Translations under genes and position numbers: made by a program
Assembly (NCBI GenBank): GCA_963840975.1
Contig: CAWJBC010000021.1
Location: forward strand, 434,001-498,000
Length of the DNA: 64,000 bases
Reading direction: 5' to 3'
Origin: JAADJA01 sp963840975
GTDB lineage: Bacteria; Bacteroidota; Bacteroidia; Bacteroidales; JAADJA01
Shown: positions 43,455-51,021 of the stretch, piece by piece
Layout: each line of letters begins with the position of its first letter
Numbering within the stretch: position 1 is the first letter of the stretch
Notes under the pieces: model-generated
Database searches by the model: none
Told to the model about the DNA's origin: nothing
Seen by the model: only the letters and a program-made list of their open reading frames with translations

Positions 43455-44976
43455 GACTGCCTCCTTCCTCCGGTCCTTTTTTAATTTGGGCCAGCATAAT
43501 TTTAATTTCTGCAATTAATAAAATTGTGAACAGTGCCAAAAACATAAAGAATGTTGTTTGAACGGACCCGACACTTAAATGTGATGTAGCCACTCCAACA
43601 GGAAGTATATCCTGAATTGTCCACGGTTGACGGCCTACTTCTGCAACTATCCACCCTAATTCAGAAGCTATATAACCCAAAAGAATGGACCAGACCGATA
43701 AGTGTAAAACCCATTTGTATTTGTCAACTTTATCCTTCATACTTGCGTAAAGCAACCATGCAAAAAATACAATGAAGAACAAACCCAATCCAACCATGAT
43801 GTGGAATGAATAAAATGTAAGTTTAACATTGGGTACAATATCTTTTTTGTCATTCAAATATCCATAACCAAGGTGTGCATAATTTTGCTCAAACAGCACC
43901 CGTTGTTGAGCGGCCAGTTCTTCGTTTCCTTCATCTTTGGCCTTTTTATAATCGGCAAGTGCCTGAATGGCTATTTTCCCTTTAGCCATCCTGGTTTCTG
44001 CGGGCAAAATGCCGAAATCATCATTGCCATTTACAAGATCGTTTACCCCGGCAACAAAGGCATTGGCATCCCGGTGAGCAAGTATCGAAAGCATACTTGG
44101 AATTCTCATTCCTTTGAAATTGAAGTTGTCTTTTCTGCTATTCAGGAATCCAAGGGCATATAAATCAGCACCCTGTTCGCCATCATAAAATCCTTCCATG
44201 GCCGCCAGTTTCATGGGTTGTTTTTGTGCCACATCATAAGCGGAACTGTCACCGGTAAATGCTACGAAAATGGAAGAAATTAAGCCAAATACCGATGCAA
44301 TTACAATGCTTTTTTTGGCAAAAAGCAAATGCCTCTTTTGTAGAATATACCAGGCGCTTACCGCAATCACAAACAATGACCCAATAATATAAGCTTGAGA
44401 TACGGTATGTAAGAACTTAAAAATTGCTGTGGATGAAAGAGCAACATCAAAAAAACTAACCATTTCATTTCGCACAGTATCCATATTAAATTTTGTTCCT
44501 ACCGGGTTTTGCATCCAGGCATTGGCAACCAAAATCCATAGTGCAGAAAGGTTTGAACCAAAGGCAACCAGCCAGGACGAAAGCATGTGAAACTTTTTGC
44601 TTACCCTTTCCCAGCCGAAAAACATGACTGCAATAAAAGTTGACTCGAGAAAAAATGCAAGTATCCCTTCTACTGCTAACGGAGCGCCGAATATATCGCC
44701 GACTATCCAGGAATAATTCGACCAGTTGGTGCCAAATTCAAATTCCAGAATGATTCCGGTAGCGACGCCAATCGCAAAGTTTATACCGAATAGTTTCATC
44801 CAGAATTTGGTCAAGATCTTCCACTTTTCATCCCTGGTTTTGTAATACAGTGTGTGCATAAAAGCCACAATAAACGACAACCCGAGCGTTAGTGGAACGA
44901 AAAACCAATGATAGATTGCCGTGAGTGCGAATTGCGCCCTCGACCAATCTACAAGTTCTAAGTTAAATTGTTCCAT
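43447..44976 (-). CDS. cydA: Cytochrome bd ubiquinol oxidase subunit I
   Basis: A 509-residue CydA carrying hemes b558, b595 and d. It begins with VDWSRAQFALTAIYHWFFVPLTLGLSF, where the His ligand of heme b595 lies. Other blocks: FGINFAIGVATGIILEFEFGTNWSNYSWIVGDIFGAPLAVEGILAFFLEST with the conserved acidic proton-path residues, GWERVSKKFH, and QPMKLAAMEGFYDGEQG at the start of the quinol (Q) loop. GRQPWTIQDILPVG is the usual C-terminal block. The DUF4492 gene is 11 bases upstream and cydB overlaps its end. Confidence 0.97.
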   Translation of the reverse strand: MEQFNLELVDWSRAQFALTAIYHWFFVPLTLGLSFIVAFMHTLYYKTRDEKWKILTKFWMKLFGINFAIGVATGIILEFEFGTNWSNYSWIVGDIFGAPLAVEGILAFFLESTFIAVMFFGWERVSKKFHMLSSWLVAFGSNLSALWILVANAWMQNPVGTKFNMDTVRNEMVSFFDVALSSTAIFKFLHTVSQAYIIGSLFVIAVSAWYILQKRHLLFAKKSIVIASVFGLISSIFVAFTGDSSAYDVAQKQPMKLAAMEGFYDGEQGADLYALGFLNSRKDNFNFKGMRIPSMLSILAHRDANAFVAGVNDLVNGNDDFGILPAETRMAKGKIAIQALADYKKAKDEGNEELAAQQRVLFEQNYAHLGYGYLNDKKDIVPNVKLTFYSFHIMVGLGLFFIVFFAWLLYASMKDKVDKYKWVLHLSVWSILLGYIASELGWIVAEVGRQPWTIQDILPVGVATSHLSVGSVQTTFFMFLALFTILLIAEIKIMLAQIKKGPEEGGSHV

Positions 44977-44987
44977 AATTATGTTAT

Positions 44988-45149
44988 TTAATGATTAATT
45001 AATTGTTCCATCACATGATCACTTTTTTCTTTAGACGTATCATATTTTGAATTCAGAAAATCGGGGAAAAAGAAAACCTTTAGTACTGCAAATATGATGA
45101 CCAGTTTAATAATGATGATGACCCATAGTCTCCGGGAATATAATGACAT
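44988..45149 (-). CDS. DUF4492 family small membrane protein
   Basis: A 53-residue peptide, one helix (LWVIIIIKLVIIFAVLKVFFFPDFL) with a charged tail (DTSKEKSDHVMEQL), ending 11 bases before cydA. This is the DUF4492 type that regularly precedes cydAB in Bacteroidota and Epsilonproteobacteria. The start is taken at ATG 45,149; family members usually have ten more residues (here LLQEGFRN upstream is in frame but has no standard start codon), so an alternative start such as ATT is possible. Role in cytochrome bd assembly is inferred. Confidence 0.72.
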   Translation of the reverse strand: MSLYSRRLWVIIIIKLVIIFAVLKVFFFPDFLNSKYDTSKEKSDHVMEQLINH

Positions 45150-45214
45150 GTTCCTGAATCCTTCTTGTAAAAGTTGAATACTTTTTTTAGCATTTTGAGG
45201 GATTTTTCAATTTC

Positions 45215-45554
45215 TTAGAATTGTTTAAGCCTTCCATTTTTATAGGCTTCAAATGCATCTTTTGCGGTCATATCACCTGCCCCGATAAAAACTTTTACTC
45301 CGGTTTTTTCAAGGACTGCGGCTGTATTGCTGCCAGGTCCGTTGCCGGTAATTAATATTTCAGGATTCAGCTCAAATAATTTTTGGGCTGTTTTGGGACC
45401 AGCGCCGTGGGCATCATTTGCTGAATCACGGTTATCATAATGAGATATTTCATTTTTATCTTCATCATAAATCAGAAAAAATTCTGTTCTTCCAAAACGC
45501 GGATCCATTGATGAATCCCATTCTTGTACCTTTTGCTGTGAATGCTATTTTCAT
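45215..45554 (-). CDS. NifX/NifB-fold protein (ORP-like), frameshifted near its N-terminus
   Basis: A dinitrogenase-cofactor-binding (NifX/NifB-fold) protein of about 112 residues. The gene begins at ATG 45,554 with MKIAFTAKGT and then continues in another frame with EWDSSMDPRFGRTEFFL, the normal family sequence, if one extra base near 45,521-45,527 is skipped. Without that correction, the only intact frame starts at ATG 45,508 (MDPRFGRTEF), 97 residues. The rest (NGPGSNTAAVL, VKVFIGAGDMTAKDAFEAYKNGRL) is complete. Members bind metal clusters such as FeMo-co precursors or the Mo-Cu centre of orange protein. It lies four bases downstream of the MinD-type ATPase gene. Confidence 0.85.
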
Positions 45555-45558
45555 TGCT

Positions 45559-46440
45559 CTAATTTTTGTTAACAGCGTATTTAATATTACTCCAACTATC
45601 TGTAATTATTTTTTTTAAAAATCCGTTTGAATATTCAATAACCGTTTGTCCATTGGTCATGGCATGGGTGAAATCCTCATCATAGGGCAAATTAGCTATA
45701 TGCAGAATGTTTTCTTGTTTCAGGAATGTTTCAATTTCTGACGTAACTGCCTGGTTTATATCTGATTTGTTAATGATACAACCTGTTTTTATTTTGAATT
45801 TATGAACCAGGTCATACACCCTTTTCAAATCATGCAGCCCGGAAACAGATGGCTCTGTTACCAACACTACCAGACTGGCTCCTGACAGGGATGAAACTAC
45901 CGGACAACCTATGCCCGGAGATCCATCCACAAGTACAAACTCTTTATTTTCATTTCCGGCTATTTTTCTGGCTTCATTCTTTACTTTAGCTACAAGTTTA
46001 CCTGAGTTATCAGCACCAATACCCAATTTTGCATGTACCATTAAACTGCCGGTTTTAATTGATGATATATACCATTTGCCCACATTCTGTTCCTGATTGA
46101 TAATGGTATTAGTTGGACACACTCTTGCGCAATAGCCGCATCCTTCACAACTTAGATTGTCAACAATGTATTGGTTATGGACAATAGAGATGGCATCATA
46201 ACGGCAAACATCGGCACATTTCCCGCAACGGATGCACTGATCTTGTTTGATATAGGCTAATTCACCACTATAAAAATCCTCAGACTCTTTAAAGTCCGGT
46301 TCCAGCAATAAGTGCATGTCGGCGGCATCCACATCGGCATCAGCAACAATAACCTCTTTACCGCCAAGATATGCAAATGATGCTGTTAAGGAAGTCTTTC
46401 CCGTTCCACCTTTTCCTGATATAACAACGATTTCCTTCAT
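45559..46440 (-). CDS. MinD/Mrp-type ATPase with inserted 2[4Fe-4S] ferredoxin domain
   Basis: A 293-residue P-loop ATPase of the MinD/CooC superfamily. Deviant Walker A GKGGTGKTS at residues 9-17, DADVDAADMH switch, and DGSPGIGCP near 170 (Walker B region). Residues 62-117 are an inserted bacterial ferredoxin with two complete cluster motifs (CIRCGKCADVCR and CEGCGYCARVCP). Such ATPases accompany NifX-fold proteins in ORP-type clusters and may load or insert metal clusters. Its start overlaps the stop of the paralogous ATPase gene by four bases; the two may act as a heterodimer. Confidence 0.9.
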   Translation of the reverse strand: MKEIVVISGKGGTGKTSLTASFAYLGGKEVIVADADVDAADMHLLLEPDFKESEDFYSGELAYIKQDQCIRCGKCADVCRYDAISIVHNQYIVDNLSCEGCGYCARVCPTNTIINQEQNVGKWYISSIKTGSLMVHAKLGIGADNSGKLVAKVKNEARKIAGNENKEFVLVDGSPGIGCPVVSSLSGASLVVLVTEPSVSGLHDLKRVYDLVHKFKIKTGCIINKSDINQAVTSEIETFLKQENILHIANLPYDEDFTHAMTNGQTVIEYSNGFLKKIITDSWSNIKYAVNKN

Positions 46441-47321
46441 GCCAAACCTCCATTTGCTAAAGTGCCAATGTATGAGATAATTTTATCAAGTTCATGCCGC
46501 ACTTCAGGAATTTCCTTATAAATCAAGTTACCGTTTGAATAGAGTTCAGCAATTCGCCTGTTATTTGAAATTTTTGCGAGCAAAGGAATATTTTCTTTTT
46601 CACAGAAGTGCAGTACTTCATCGTTCCCAATTCCATAGCGATTTACGACCACACCCATGTTTTTCGTTAGCGATTTCATCGTTTCAAAAGCTAATTTCAG
46701 GTCGTGTAATCCAAAAGGAGTAGGTTCTGTAACCAAAATAACAAAATCTGCATTTTTAGTTGCTTCTATTACCGGACAGGATGTTCCGGGAGGAGCATCA
46801 TAAATGCAGAAGACCTCCTTAGTGAAATTTTCATCAATGTATTTTTGGGTTTGCCTGATTAATGGAACAGCCTGCTCTTCGCCAATGTCGAGTCTGCTTT
46901 CAATAAAATGCAAATGATGATTCCTGAAATGCCTCAACCTTCCCATTTTTTTTGGTATCATGGGAAGCGCTGATTCCGGGCATAATTCAGAACAAGCATA
47001 ACAACCATGACAAAGTTCGGGGAATACCATGATCATTTTCCCCAATTGAATGACTGCATGAAAATTACAAACCGTTTGACAAATACCGCAGAATGTACAT
47101 TGATCTTCAATCCATTCAGGAACCATTTTAAATTTGTCCTCTTCATGAAATAGATCAGCCTTAATAAATAGGCCTGAGTTAGGCTCCTCCACATCCAGGT
47201 CAATTAAAATAATTTCTTCCTTTTCGGCAAGATAGCTGGCCAGGTTTGTGGATAATGTGGTTTTGCCCGTTCCTCCTTTACCGCTGGCAATTGCAATTTT
47301 AAAAGGTTTGCGATCAGTCAT
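46437..47321 (-). CDS. MinD/Mrp-type ATPase with inserted 2[4Fe-4S] ferredoxin domain (second paralog)
   Basis: A 294-residue paralog of the preceding-listed ATPase. Walker A SGKGGTGKTTLS near residue 14, LIDLDVEEPNSG, and DAPPGTSCPVIEA near 175. The ferredoxin insert at about 72-118 has CTFCGICQTVCN and CHGCYACSELCP. The pair is encoded as overlapping genes (ATGA), like the two ATPases of ORP clusters in sulfate reducers. It begins eight bases inside the CGGC-protein gene. A metal-cluster trafficking role is inferred. Confidence 0.9.
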   Translation of the reverse strand: MTDRKPFKIAIASGKGGTGKTTLSTNLASYLAEKEEIILIDLDVEEPNSGLFIKADLFHEEDKFKMVPEWIEDQCTFCGICQTVCNFHAVIQLGKMIMVFPELCHGCYACSELCPESALPMIPKKMGRLRHFRNHHLHFIESRLDIGEEQAVPLIRQTQKYIDENFTKEVFCIYDAPPGTSCPVIEATKNADFVILVTEPTPFGLHDLKLAFETMKSLTKNMGVVVNRYGIGNDEVLHFCEKENIPLLAKISNNRRIAELYSNGNLIYKEIPEVRHELDKIISYIGTLANGGLA

Positions 47322-47757
47322 AACTGAGCCTTGTTTTTTCGTCGGTCAATGTTTGCTCAATGGCGTCCTGCATAAATGGAGCGTTCCAGGTGCCGAGTCT
47401 ATCATGAGTCAAATAGTATTTTTGTGGAATCGGATGTGTTCCGAAAACTACTTTCATACCATATTTTTCGGTGATGAATTTTTCAAAATGCTCCATAAAA
47501 GGGCAGGGAGGGTACCCTACTAAAAACCCGGTCGCAAAGTGAATATGGGTTACACCGTTTTTCTTCATTTCTTCTGGTGCATATTCAATGTTGCCACCCG
47601 GGCAACCGCCGCAGGTTGTAAAAGCAGCTATTTCGGCATCCTGATCTTTATAAACCGCAAAGGCTCCTTCCCGGTTTGCAAATGAACGAAAGCATTTACC
47701 TCCGGCGCAGGTATGGTATCTGTCGCAAATAATTATTCCAACTTTGATTTTTTCCAT
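47314..47757 (-). CDS. CGGC-domain protein
   Basis: A 147-residue protein of the CGGC family, named for the conserved motif seen here in FTTCGGCPGGNIEYAPEEM (near residue 48). Other cysteines: IICDRYHTCAGGKCFRSF near 10-24 and YPPCPFMEHFE near 84. The Cys set suggests metal or Fe-S binding, but no function is established. Its end overlaps the following ATPase gene by eight bases, which ties it to the metal-cluster genes. Confidence 0.85.
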   Translation of the reverse strand: MEKIKVGIIICDRYHTCAGGKCFRSFANREGAFAVYKDQDAEIAAFTTCGGCPGGNIEYAPEEMKKNGVTHIHFATGFLVGYPPCPFMEHFEKFITEKYGMKVVFGTHPIPQKYYLTHDRLGTWNAPFMQDAIEQTLTDEKTRLSYD

Positions 47758-47879
47758 AAACAGAATTATTTTTAATTTACAATCAGGTAAATGATCAAAA
47801 CTCCAGGGATAAATAAAAACATTTGTTTGAATAAGTTGAATTCACTGTACTAAACTTTGAGAAATCCTTAATTATTTAA

Positions 47880-48353
47880 CTAATAGTCAAGTGTAATGAT
47901 CCGCCCTTTCGTGAAATTGAAGAATTTATCTTTTTGTGCAATCTGGATTCCGTCCATCAGGTCGCCTGGTTCAAATCCGGCAACTTTCAGACAGGTAGGG
48001 CAGGCATAAACACTCACATTATTTGCAATAAGCTCTTTAATATATGTTTGTGCTGAAGAAAAATCAGAAAAGTTCAGGTCTTTGGCTTCTTTAACCAAAA
48101 GTTCTACGGCATGAATATCCATATAAACGAGTACATCTTTATCATTTGCCATCAGGGTAGCCATTTTTAGCGGCATCAATACCCGGTGAGGATCGTTGTA
48201 ACTTTCGGTAATATGAATAATTACACCATCCCTTACAGGATCAGAAATAGCTGCCGTTTTTGCTTCGCTGCCTGAAGTTTCTAATGGCTTAGTTGTCTGG
48301 TTGCACGACACCATTAATAATCCACAAATTCCGAGTAGAACTAATTTTTTCAT
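47880..48353 (-). CDS. DsrE-like lipoprotein
   Basis: A 157-residue lipoprotein: signal peptide with lipobox LLMVSC (lipidated Cys near residue 17), a Ser/Ala/Thr linker and a DsrE/DsrF-like domain from about 40 (VIIHITESYNDPHRVLMPLKMATLMA, VLVYMDIHAVELLVKEA, NVSVYACPTCLKVAGFEPGDL). The CPTC pair is at the position where DsrE-family sulfur carriers hold their active cysteine. This suggests sulfur or persulfide handling at the cell surface. The gene is separated by about 120 bases from the CGGC gene. Confidence 0.83.
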   Translation of the reverse strand: MKKLVLLGICGLLMVSCNQTTKPLETSGSEAKTAAISDPVRDGVIIHITESYNDPHRVLMPLKMATLMANDKDVLVYMDIHAVELLVKEAKDLNFSDFSSAQTYIKELIANNVSVYACPTCLKVAGFEPGDLMDGIQIAQKDKFFNFTKGRIITLDY

Positions 48354-48414
48354 CGAATTTAAATTTAAGGTTATCTAACTTTGTTTTTTATCTGCATTAT
48401 TACAACTTCCAGTT

Positions 48415-49311
48415 TTATTCATTTTGGTTATAAACCACAAAACTTCCTTTTTGTACCTTCAGGAGTTCAGCCATAACTTCACACTTAACCATGAGCAGGA
48501 AAAAAATACGAGTATCCTTTTCATGGATAAGTCCTTCCAGATTTCCCTGCCCTTTTGAAATAATCAGGTCAGCCGAATGATAAATCTCTAAAAATTCACT
48601 ACTACATTGACTCAGTACCGTTGATGGAGCATTAAATCCATTGGAAATGACCTTTGCAACAGAATCAATATTTATTTCCTCTGCATCCTGAATGGTAGCA
48701 TCATTAAGTGCATTCCCGCCCCTGACAGCAAAGGTCACATCCGGATGCCTGATGGTTTCAAGAAAAAGCTTATCGAATACAATTTCTCCGGCATTATCGG
48801 CAATGTAAAGTATCTTTTTTGCCCGGTTGATGTGTTGTTTAAGCTGATTTGTATGATCAATTGCAAAATCAATAGTAGTAGTATATTTAATGGTTTGTTC
48901 GAGATCAAAGCTGTTGCTGGCTCCATAATCCAAAATATTACCTGCTATGGAAAGCCTTAATGCCAGATCAAAAGGATGATCTGATCTTTCTACCTTTGGC
49001 TTCCATTCAAGATAAAGTTCTGATGCAAGGCGATTGCTTTTTGCTTTTTCCTCTGCAAAAGGGTCATCAATGCCGGAAACAGAACTGAATTTAATACTCA
49101 ATTCCCTCTGTAACTCAGGAGTTGTTGCAAAGCTATTAAACACCTTTAGTTCCCTGAAATAATTCAAAAAGTCCTGCTGTACTTGCTTTGGTGTATTAAA
49201 CCTGTCGAATAGTCGCCGGTATATTCTTAATAAGCAATCGCTGCAACGCGAATCAATCACCGGGTATGTTTCAGTGCTGGTGTCCATGTCCATGATGATC
49301 ACCATTACCAT
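48415..49311 (-). CDS. DUF89 (ARMT1-like) family protein
   Basis: A 298-residue member of the DUF89/ARMT1-like family, metal-dependent phosphatases proposed to remove damaged phosphometabolites. Motifs: N-terminal CSDCLLRIYRRLFDRF, the middle AGNILDYGA, and the catalytic metal loop YIADNAGEIVFDKLFLETI (near 175), followed by VRGGNALNDATIQDAEE and ISKGQGNLEGL. The start is uncertain: ATG 49,311 or ATG 49,293, both inside the 3' end of the upstream NifX-fold gene, where the other frame codes for a His-rich tail. DUF89 genes are frequent in NifX/MinD clusters of anaerobes. Confidence 0.85.
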   Translation of the reverse strand: MVMVIIMDMDTSTETYPVIDSRCSDCLLRIYRRLFDRFNTPKQVQQDFLNYFRELKVFNSFATTPELQRELSIKFSSVSGIDDPFAEEKAKSNRLASELYLEWKPKVERSDHPFDLALRLSIAGNILDYGASNSFDLEQTIKYTTTIDFAIDHTNQLKQHINRAKKILYIADNAGEIVFDKLFLETIRHPDVTFAVRGGNALNDATIQDAEEINIDSVAKVISNGFNAPSTVLSQCSSEFLEIYHSADLIISKGQGNLEGLIHEKDTRIFFLLMVKCEVMAELLKVQKGSFVVYNQNE

Positions 49312-49648
49312 GATGGTCGCAGTAGTTAGCGCTTAATGTTAATTTGCCCTCCAGAAAATTATTAACCAGATTAGTGGGAGTATCCGCAGGTGCTCCTGCA
49401 AAAACGTTTACACCAGCTTCATTAAATAGATTTACAGCCATCTGTCCCATGCCCCCGGCAATTACATCGGTTGCTCCATTGTCGGCGACCCATCGGGGAT
49501 AGAGTCCGGGAACATGTTCCGGTGGGGTGACTTCTTTTATCTCTGTTATTACATTATTTTCAACATTTACAATTGCAAATGTTTGGCAATGCCCAAAATG
49601 AGCACATAATACTCCATTTTCTAACGGAATTGCAATGATTTTTTTCAT
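49271..49648 (-). CDS. NifX/NifB-fold protein with His-rich tail
   Basis: A 125-residue NifX/NifB-fold protein (IAIPLENGVLCAHFGHCQTFAIV, VIAGGMGQMAVNLFNEAGVNVFAGAP). Metal-binding candidates are HFGHC near residue 17-21 and a C-terminal tail rich in His, Gly and Asp (DHHGNGDHHGHGHQH), which could bind nickel, zinc or copper. Such His tails are common in members that accompany MinD-type ATPases. It is two bases after the IscU-like gene, so scaffold and carrier are co-translated. Confidence 0.88.
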   Translation of the reverse strand: MKKIIAIPLENGVLCAHFGHCQTFAIVNVENNVITEIKEVTPPEHVPGLYPRWVADNGATDVIAGGMGQMAVNLFNEAGVNVFAGAPADTPTNLVNNFLEGKLTLSANYCDHHGNGDHHGHGHQH

Positions 49649-49650
49649 CT

Positions 49651-50046
49651 TTACTTCTTTTTTTTAAATTGTTCAATCGCCTTTTTTAAAGTTAAAACAG
49701 CTAATCGTGCACAATGTACTTTCTGCTCCGGCATCTTGCCCAAATGGTTTAGTACATCGGTCTCATTCAACTTTTCAGAATCCTTCAGAGTTTTACCAGT
49801 TATCATTTTAGTAAGAGCTGAACCTGATGTGAAAGAGCCTGCACATCCGATGGCTTGAAATTTTGCATCTGTTATGATACCCGATGTGATTTTCAGAAAG
49901 ATTTCCATCGTATCGCCGCAGGGGCCTGTAAACATATATTGGGCATCCGGATCTTCAATACTTCCAACATTCAGATGATTTTCGTAATATTCAATAGCCC
50001 TTTCAGAATATCCAGACGTTTTTAATAATTTCCGGAGCTCACTCAT
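49651..50046 (-). CDS. IscU/NifU-like iron-sulfur scaffold
   Basis: A 131-residue NifU_N/IscU-fold protein. The three cluster-ligand cysteines are present: GPCGDTMEI (C43), AIGCAGSFTSGSALTKMITGK (C69) and QKVHCARLAVLTLKKAI (near 112), with the Asp two residues after the first Cys that stabilises assembly. No cysteine desulfurase or HscAB genes are nearby, so this is likely a dedicated scaffold for the cluster rather than housekeeping ISC. Its N-terminus (LLKTSGYSERAIEYYENHLNVG) is the longer type found in anaerobes. Confidence 0.9.
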   Translation of the reverse strand: MSELRKLLKTSGYSERAIEYYENHLNVGSIEDPDAQYMFTGPCGDTMEIFLKITSGIITDAKFQAIGCAGSFTSGSALTKMITGKTLKDSEKLNETDVLNHLGKMPEQKVHCARLAVLTLKKAIEQFKKKK

Positions 50047-50167
50047 GATTTTAATGTGTTTATCAATAAATTACCAAATAATGTATGAAGCTATTTAAAA
50101 GTCATTTTTTACCTCAATGGTCATGTTAAACGTGTCAAAACATAATTGATTAGTAGTCAAATATTAT

Positions 50168-50187
50168 TTCGACAAGCTCAGTGTGAC
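50168..50187. repeat. Fragment of a dispersed repeat
   Basis: TCGACAAGCTCAGTGTGACC-like tract in the 178-base gap between the IscU-like and DUF5320 genes. This string resembles a repeat widely dispersed in environmental bacterial genomes (TTCGACAAGCTCAG). Only one copy is in the window. Confidence 0.35.
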
Positions 50188-50224
50188 CAGCTTTCTTGGC
50201 TTTTTGAGACGCCTCATGTTTAAA

Positions 50225-50482
50225 TTAATTACCTCCTCTGAAACGATTCTGTCGTCCCATACCACGTCCTTTTCGTTCGCATCCAAACCCAAACCCAAAA
50301 CCTCTTCCCCATCCGAATCTTTTTCCTCTTCCTTCTATGTTTTCAGGTTGGTTATTGTCCTGATTTGCGTTATCAGCATCTGATTGATTGTTCGGGTTTG
50401 CAGCGTTACCGGCACAACGCCCCATTTTGCGCCCTGTCATTGGACCTTGACCCATTGGGCCTGTTTGATTAAATCCGGGCAT
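50225..50482 (-). CDS. DUF5320-type Gly-rich small protein
   Basis: An 85-residue protein opening with MPGFNQTGPMGQGPMTGRKMGRC, the hallmark of DUF5320 proteins, then an Asn/Asp-rich linker and a Gly/Phe/Arg-rich end (GWGRGFGFGFGCERKGRGMGR). Two cysteines are present. These small basic proteins are found almost only beside NifX and MinD-type genes; the function is unknown. Confidence 0.8.
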   Translation of the reverse strand: MPGFNQTGPMGQGPMTGRKMGRCAGNAANPNNQSDADNANQDNNQPENIEGRGKRFGWGRGFGFGFGCERKGRGMGRQNRFRGGN

Positions 50483-50509
50483 AATGACCTCCTTTTTAAA
50501 TTGTTAATA

Positions 50510-50692
50510 CTATATTAATCCGCTATTTAAACGTTTTCCTTTACCTTTACCACCACCTGATTTTCGTTTATTTCCCATTCCTTTGCCTAGTTTTTTCAAC
50601 TTTTCATCATCTGTGTTGTTGCTGCATTTTCCTAACTTTCGCCCTGTTTTGGGTCCTTTCCCATCAGGTCCGGTTCCATTAAGCTGTGGCAT
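50510..50692 (-). CDS. DUF5320-type small protein (short form)
   Basis: A 60-residue paralog of the neighbouring protein, with MPQLNGTGPDGKGPKTGRKLGKC at the N-terminus and a Lys/Gly-rich tail. It has one Cys. It lies 11 bases after the NifX-fold gene and 27 bases before the longer DUF5320 gene. Only the N-terminal 23 residues are shared between the paralogs. Confidence 0.75.
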   Translation of the reverse strand: MPQLNGTGPDGKGPKTGRKLGKCSNNTDDEKLKKLGKGMGNKRKSGGGKGKGKRLNSGLI

Positions 50693-50703
50693 AATTTTAA
50701 ATA

Positions 50704-51021
50704 TTAATGATTTAACATTTCAATAATGTTCTTTATCTTTTTATTTGAGTTTTTAAGCACGATCATTTGAATTTTCTGACTATCGAGCAGTGGTTTAATC
50801 TTCAATCCGAACTCACCTGAAATAATTTTTTTTGCATTTCTTGATACTACTAATTCTACTGATGCCTGTCCGGCATTTTCTTCGATATCCTTGTTGGGGT
50901 TAGGGATAAACTCGATGGATTTGCTTTCAGTGTCATAGATTATAAAGTATGAGCATCGTCCGAATCGCAAGTCTATTGTTGATTCAAGAGAGTTTCCCGT
51001 TGATGTGATTGCAACTTTCAT
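50704..51021 (-). CDS. NifX/NifB-fold protein
   Basis: A 105-residue protein of the NifX/NifB fold (MKVAITSTGNSLESTIDLRFGRCSYFIIYD, ENAGQASVELVVSRNAKKIISGEFGLKI). A Cys follows the RFGR motif and may bind a metal cluster. Its start overlaps the end of the DUF134 regulator gene by four bases, making it the first structural gene of the cluster. It is one of three NifX-fold proteins in 6 kb, each with a different tail. Confidence 0.87.
   Translation of the reverse strand: MKVAITSTGNSLESTIDLRFGRCSYFIIYDTESKSIEFIPNPNKDIEENAGQASVELVVSRNAKKIISGEFGLKIKPLLDSQKIQMIVLKNSNKKIKNIIEMLNH

Noticed and set aside
45215..51021. Nitrogen-fixation cluster
   Set aside because: NifX/NifB-fold and NifU-like proteins occur, but there is no nitrogenase, no radical-SAM NifB and no NifEN; the set matches ORP-type clusters better.
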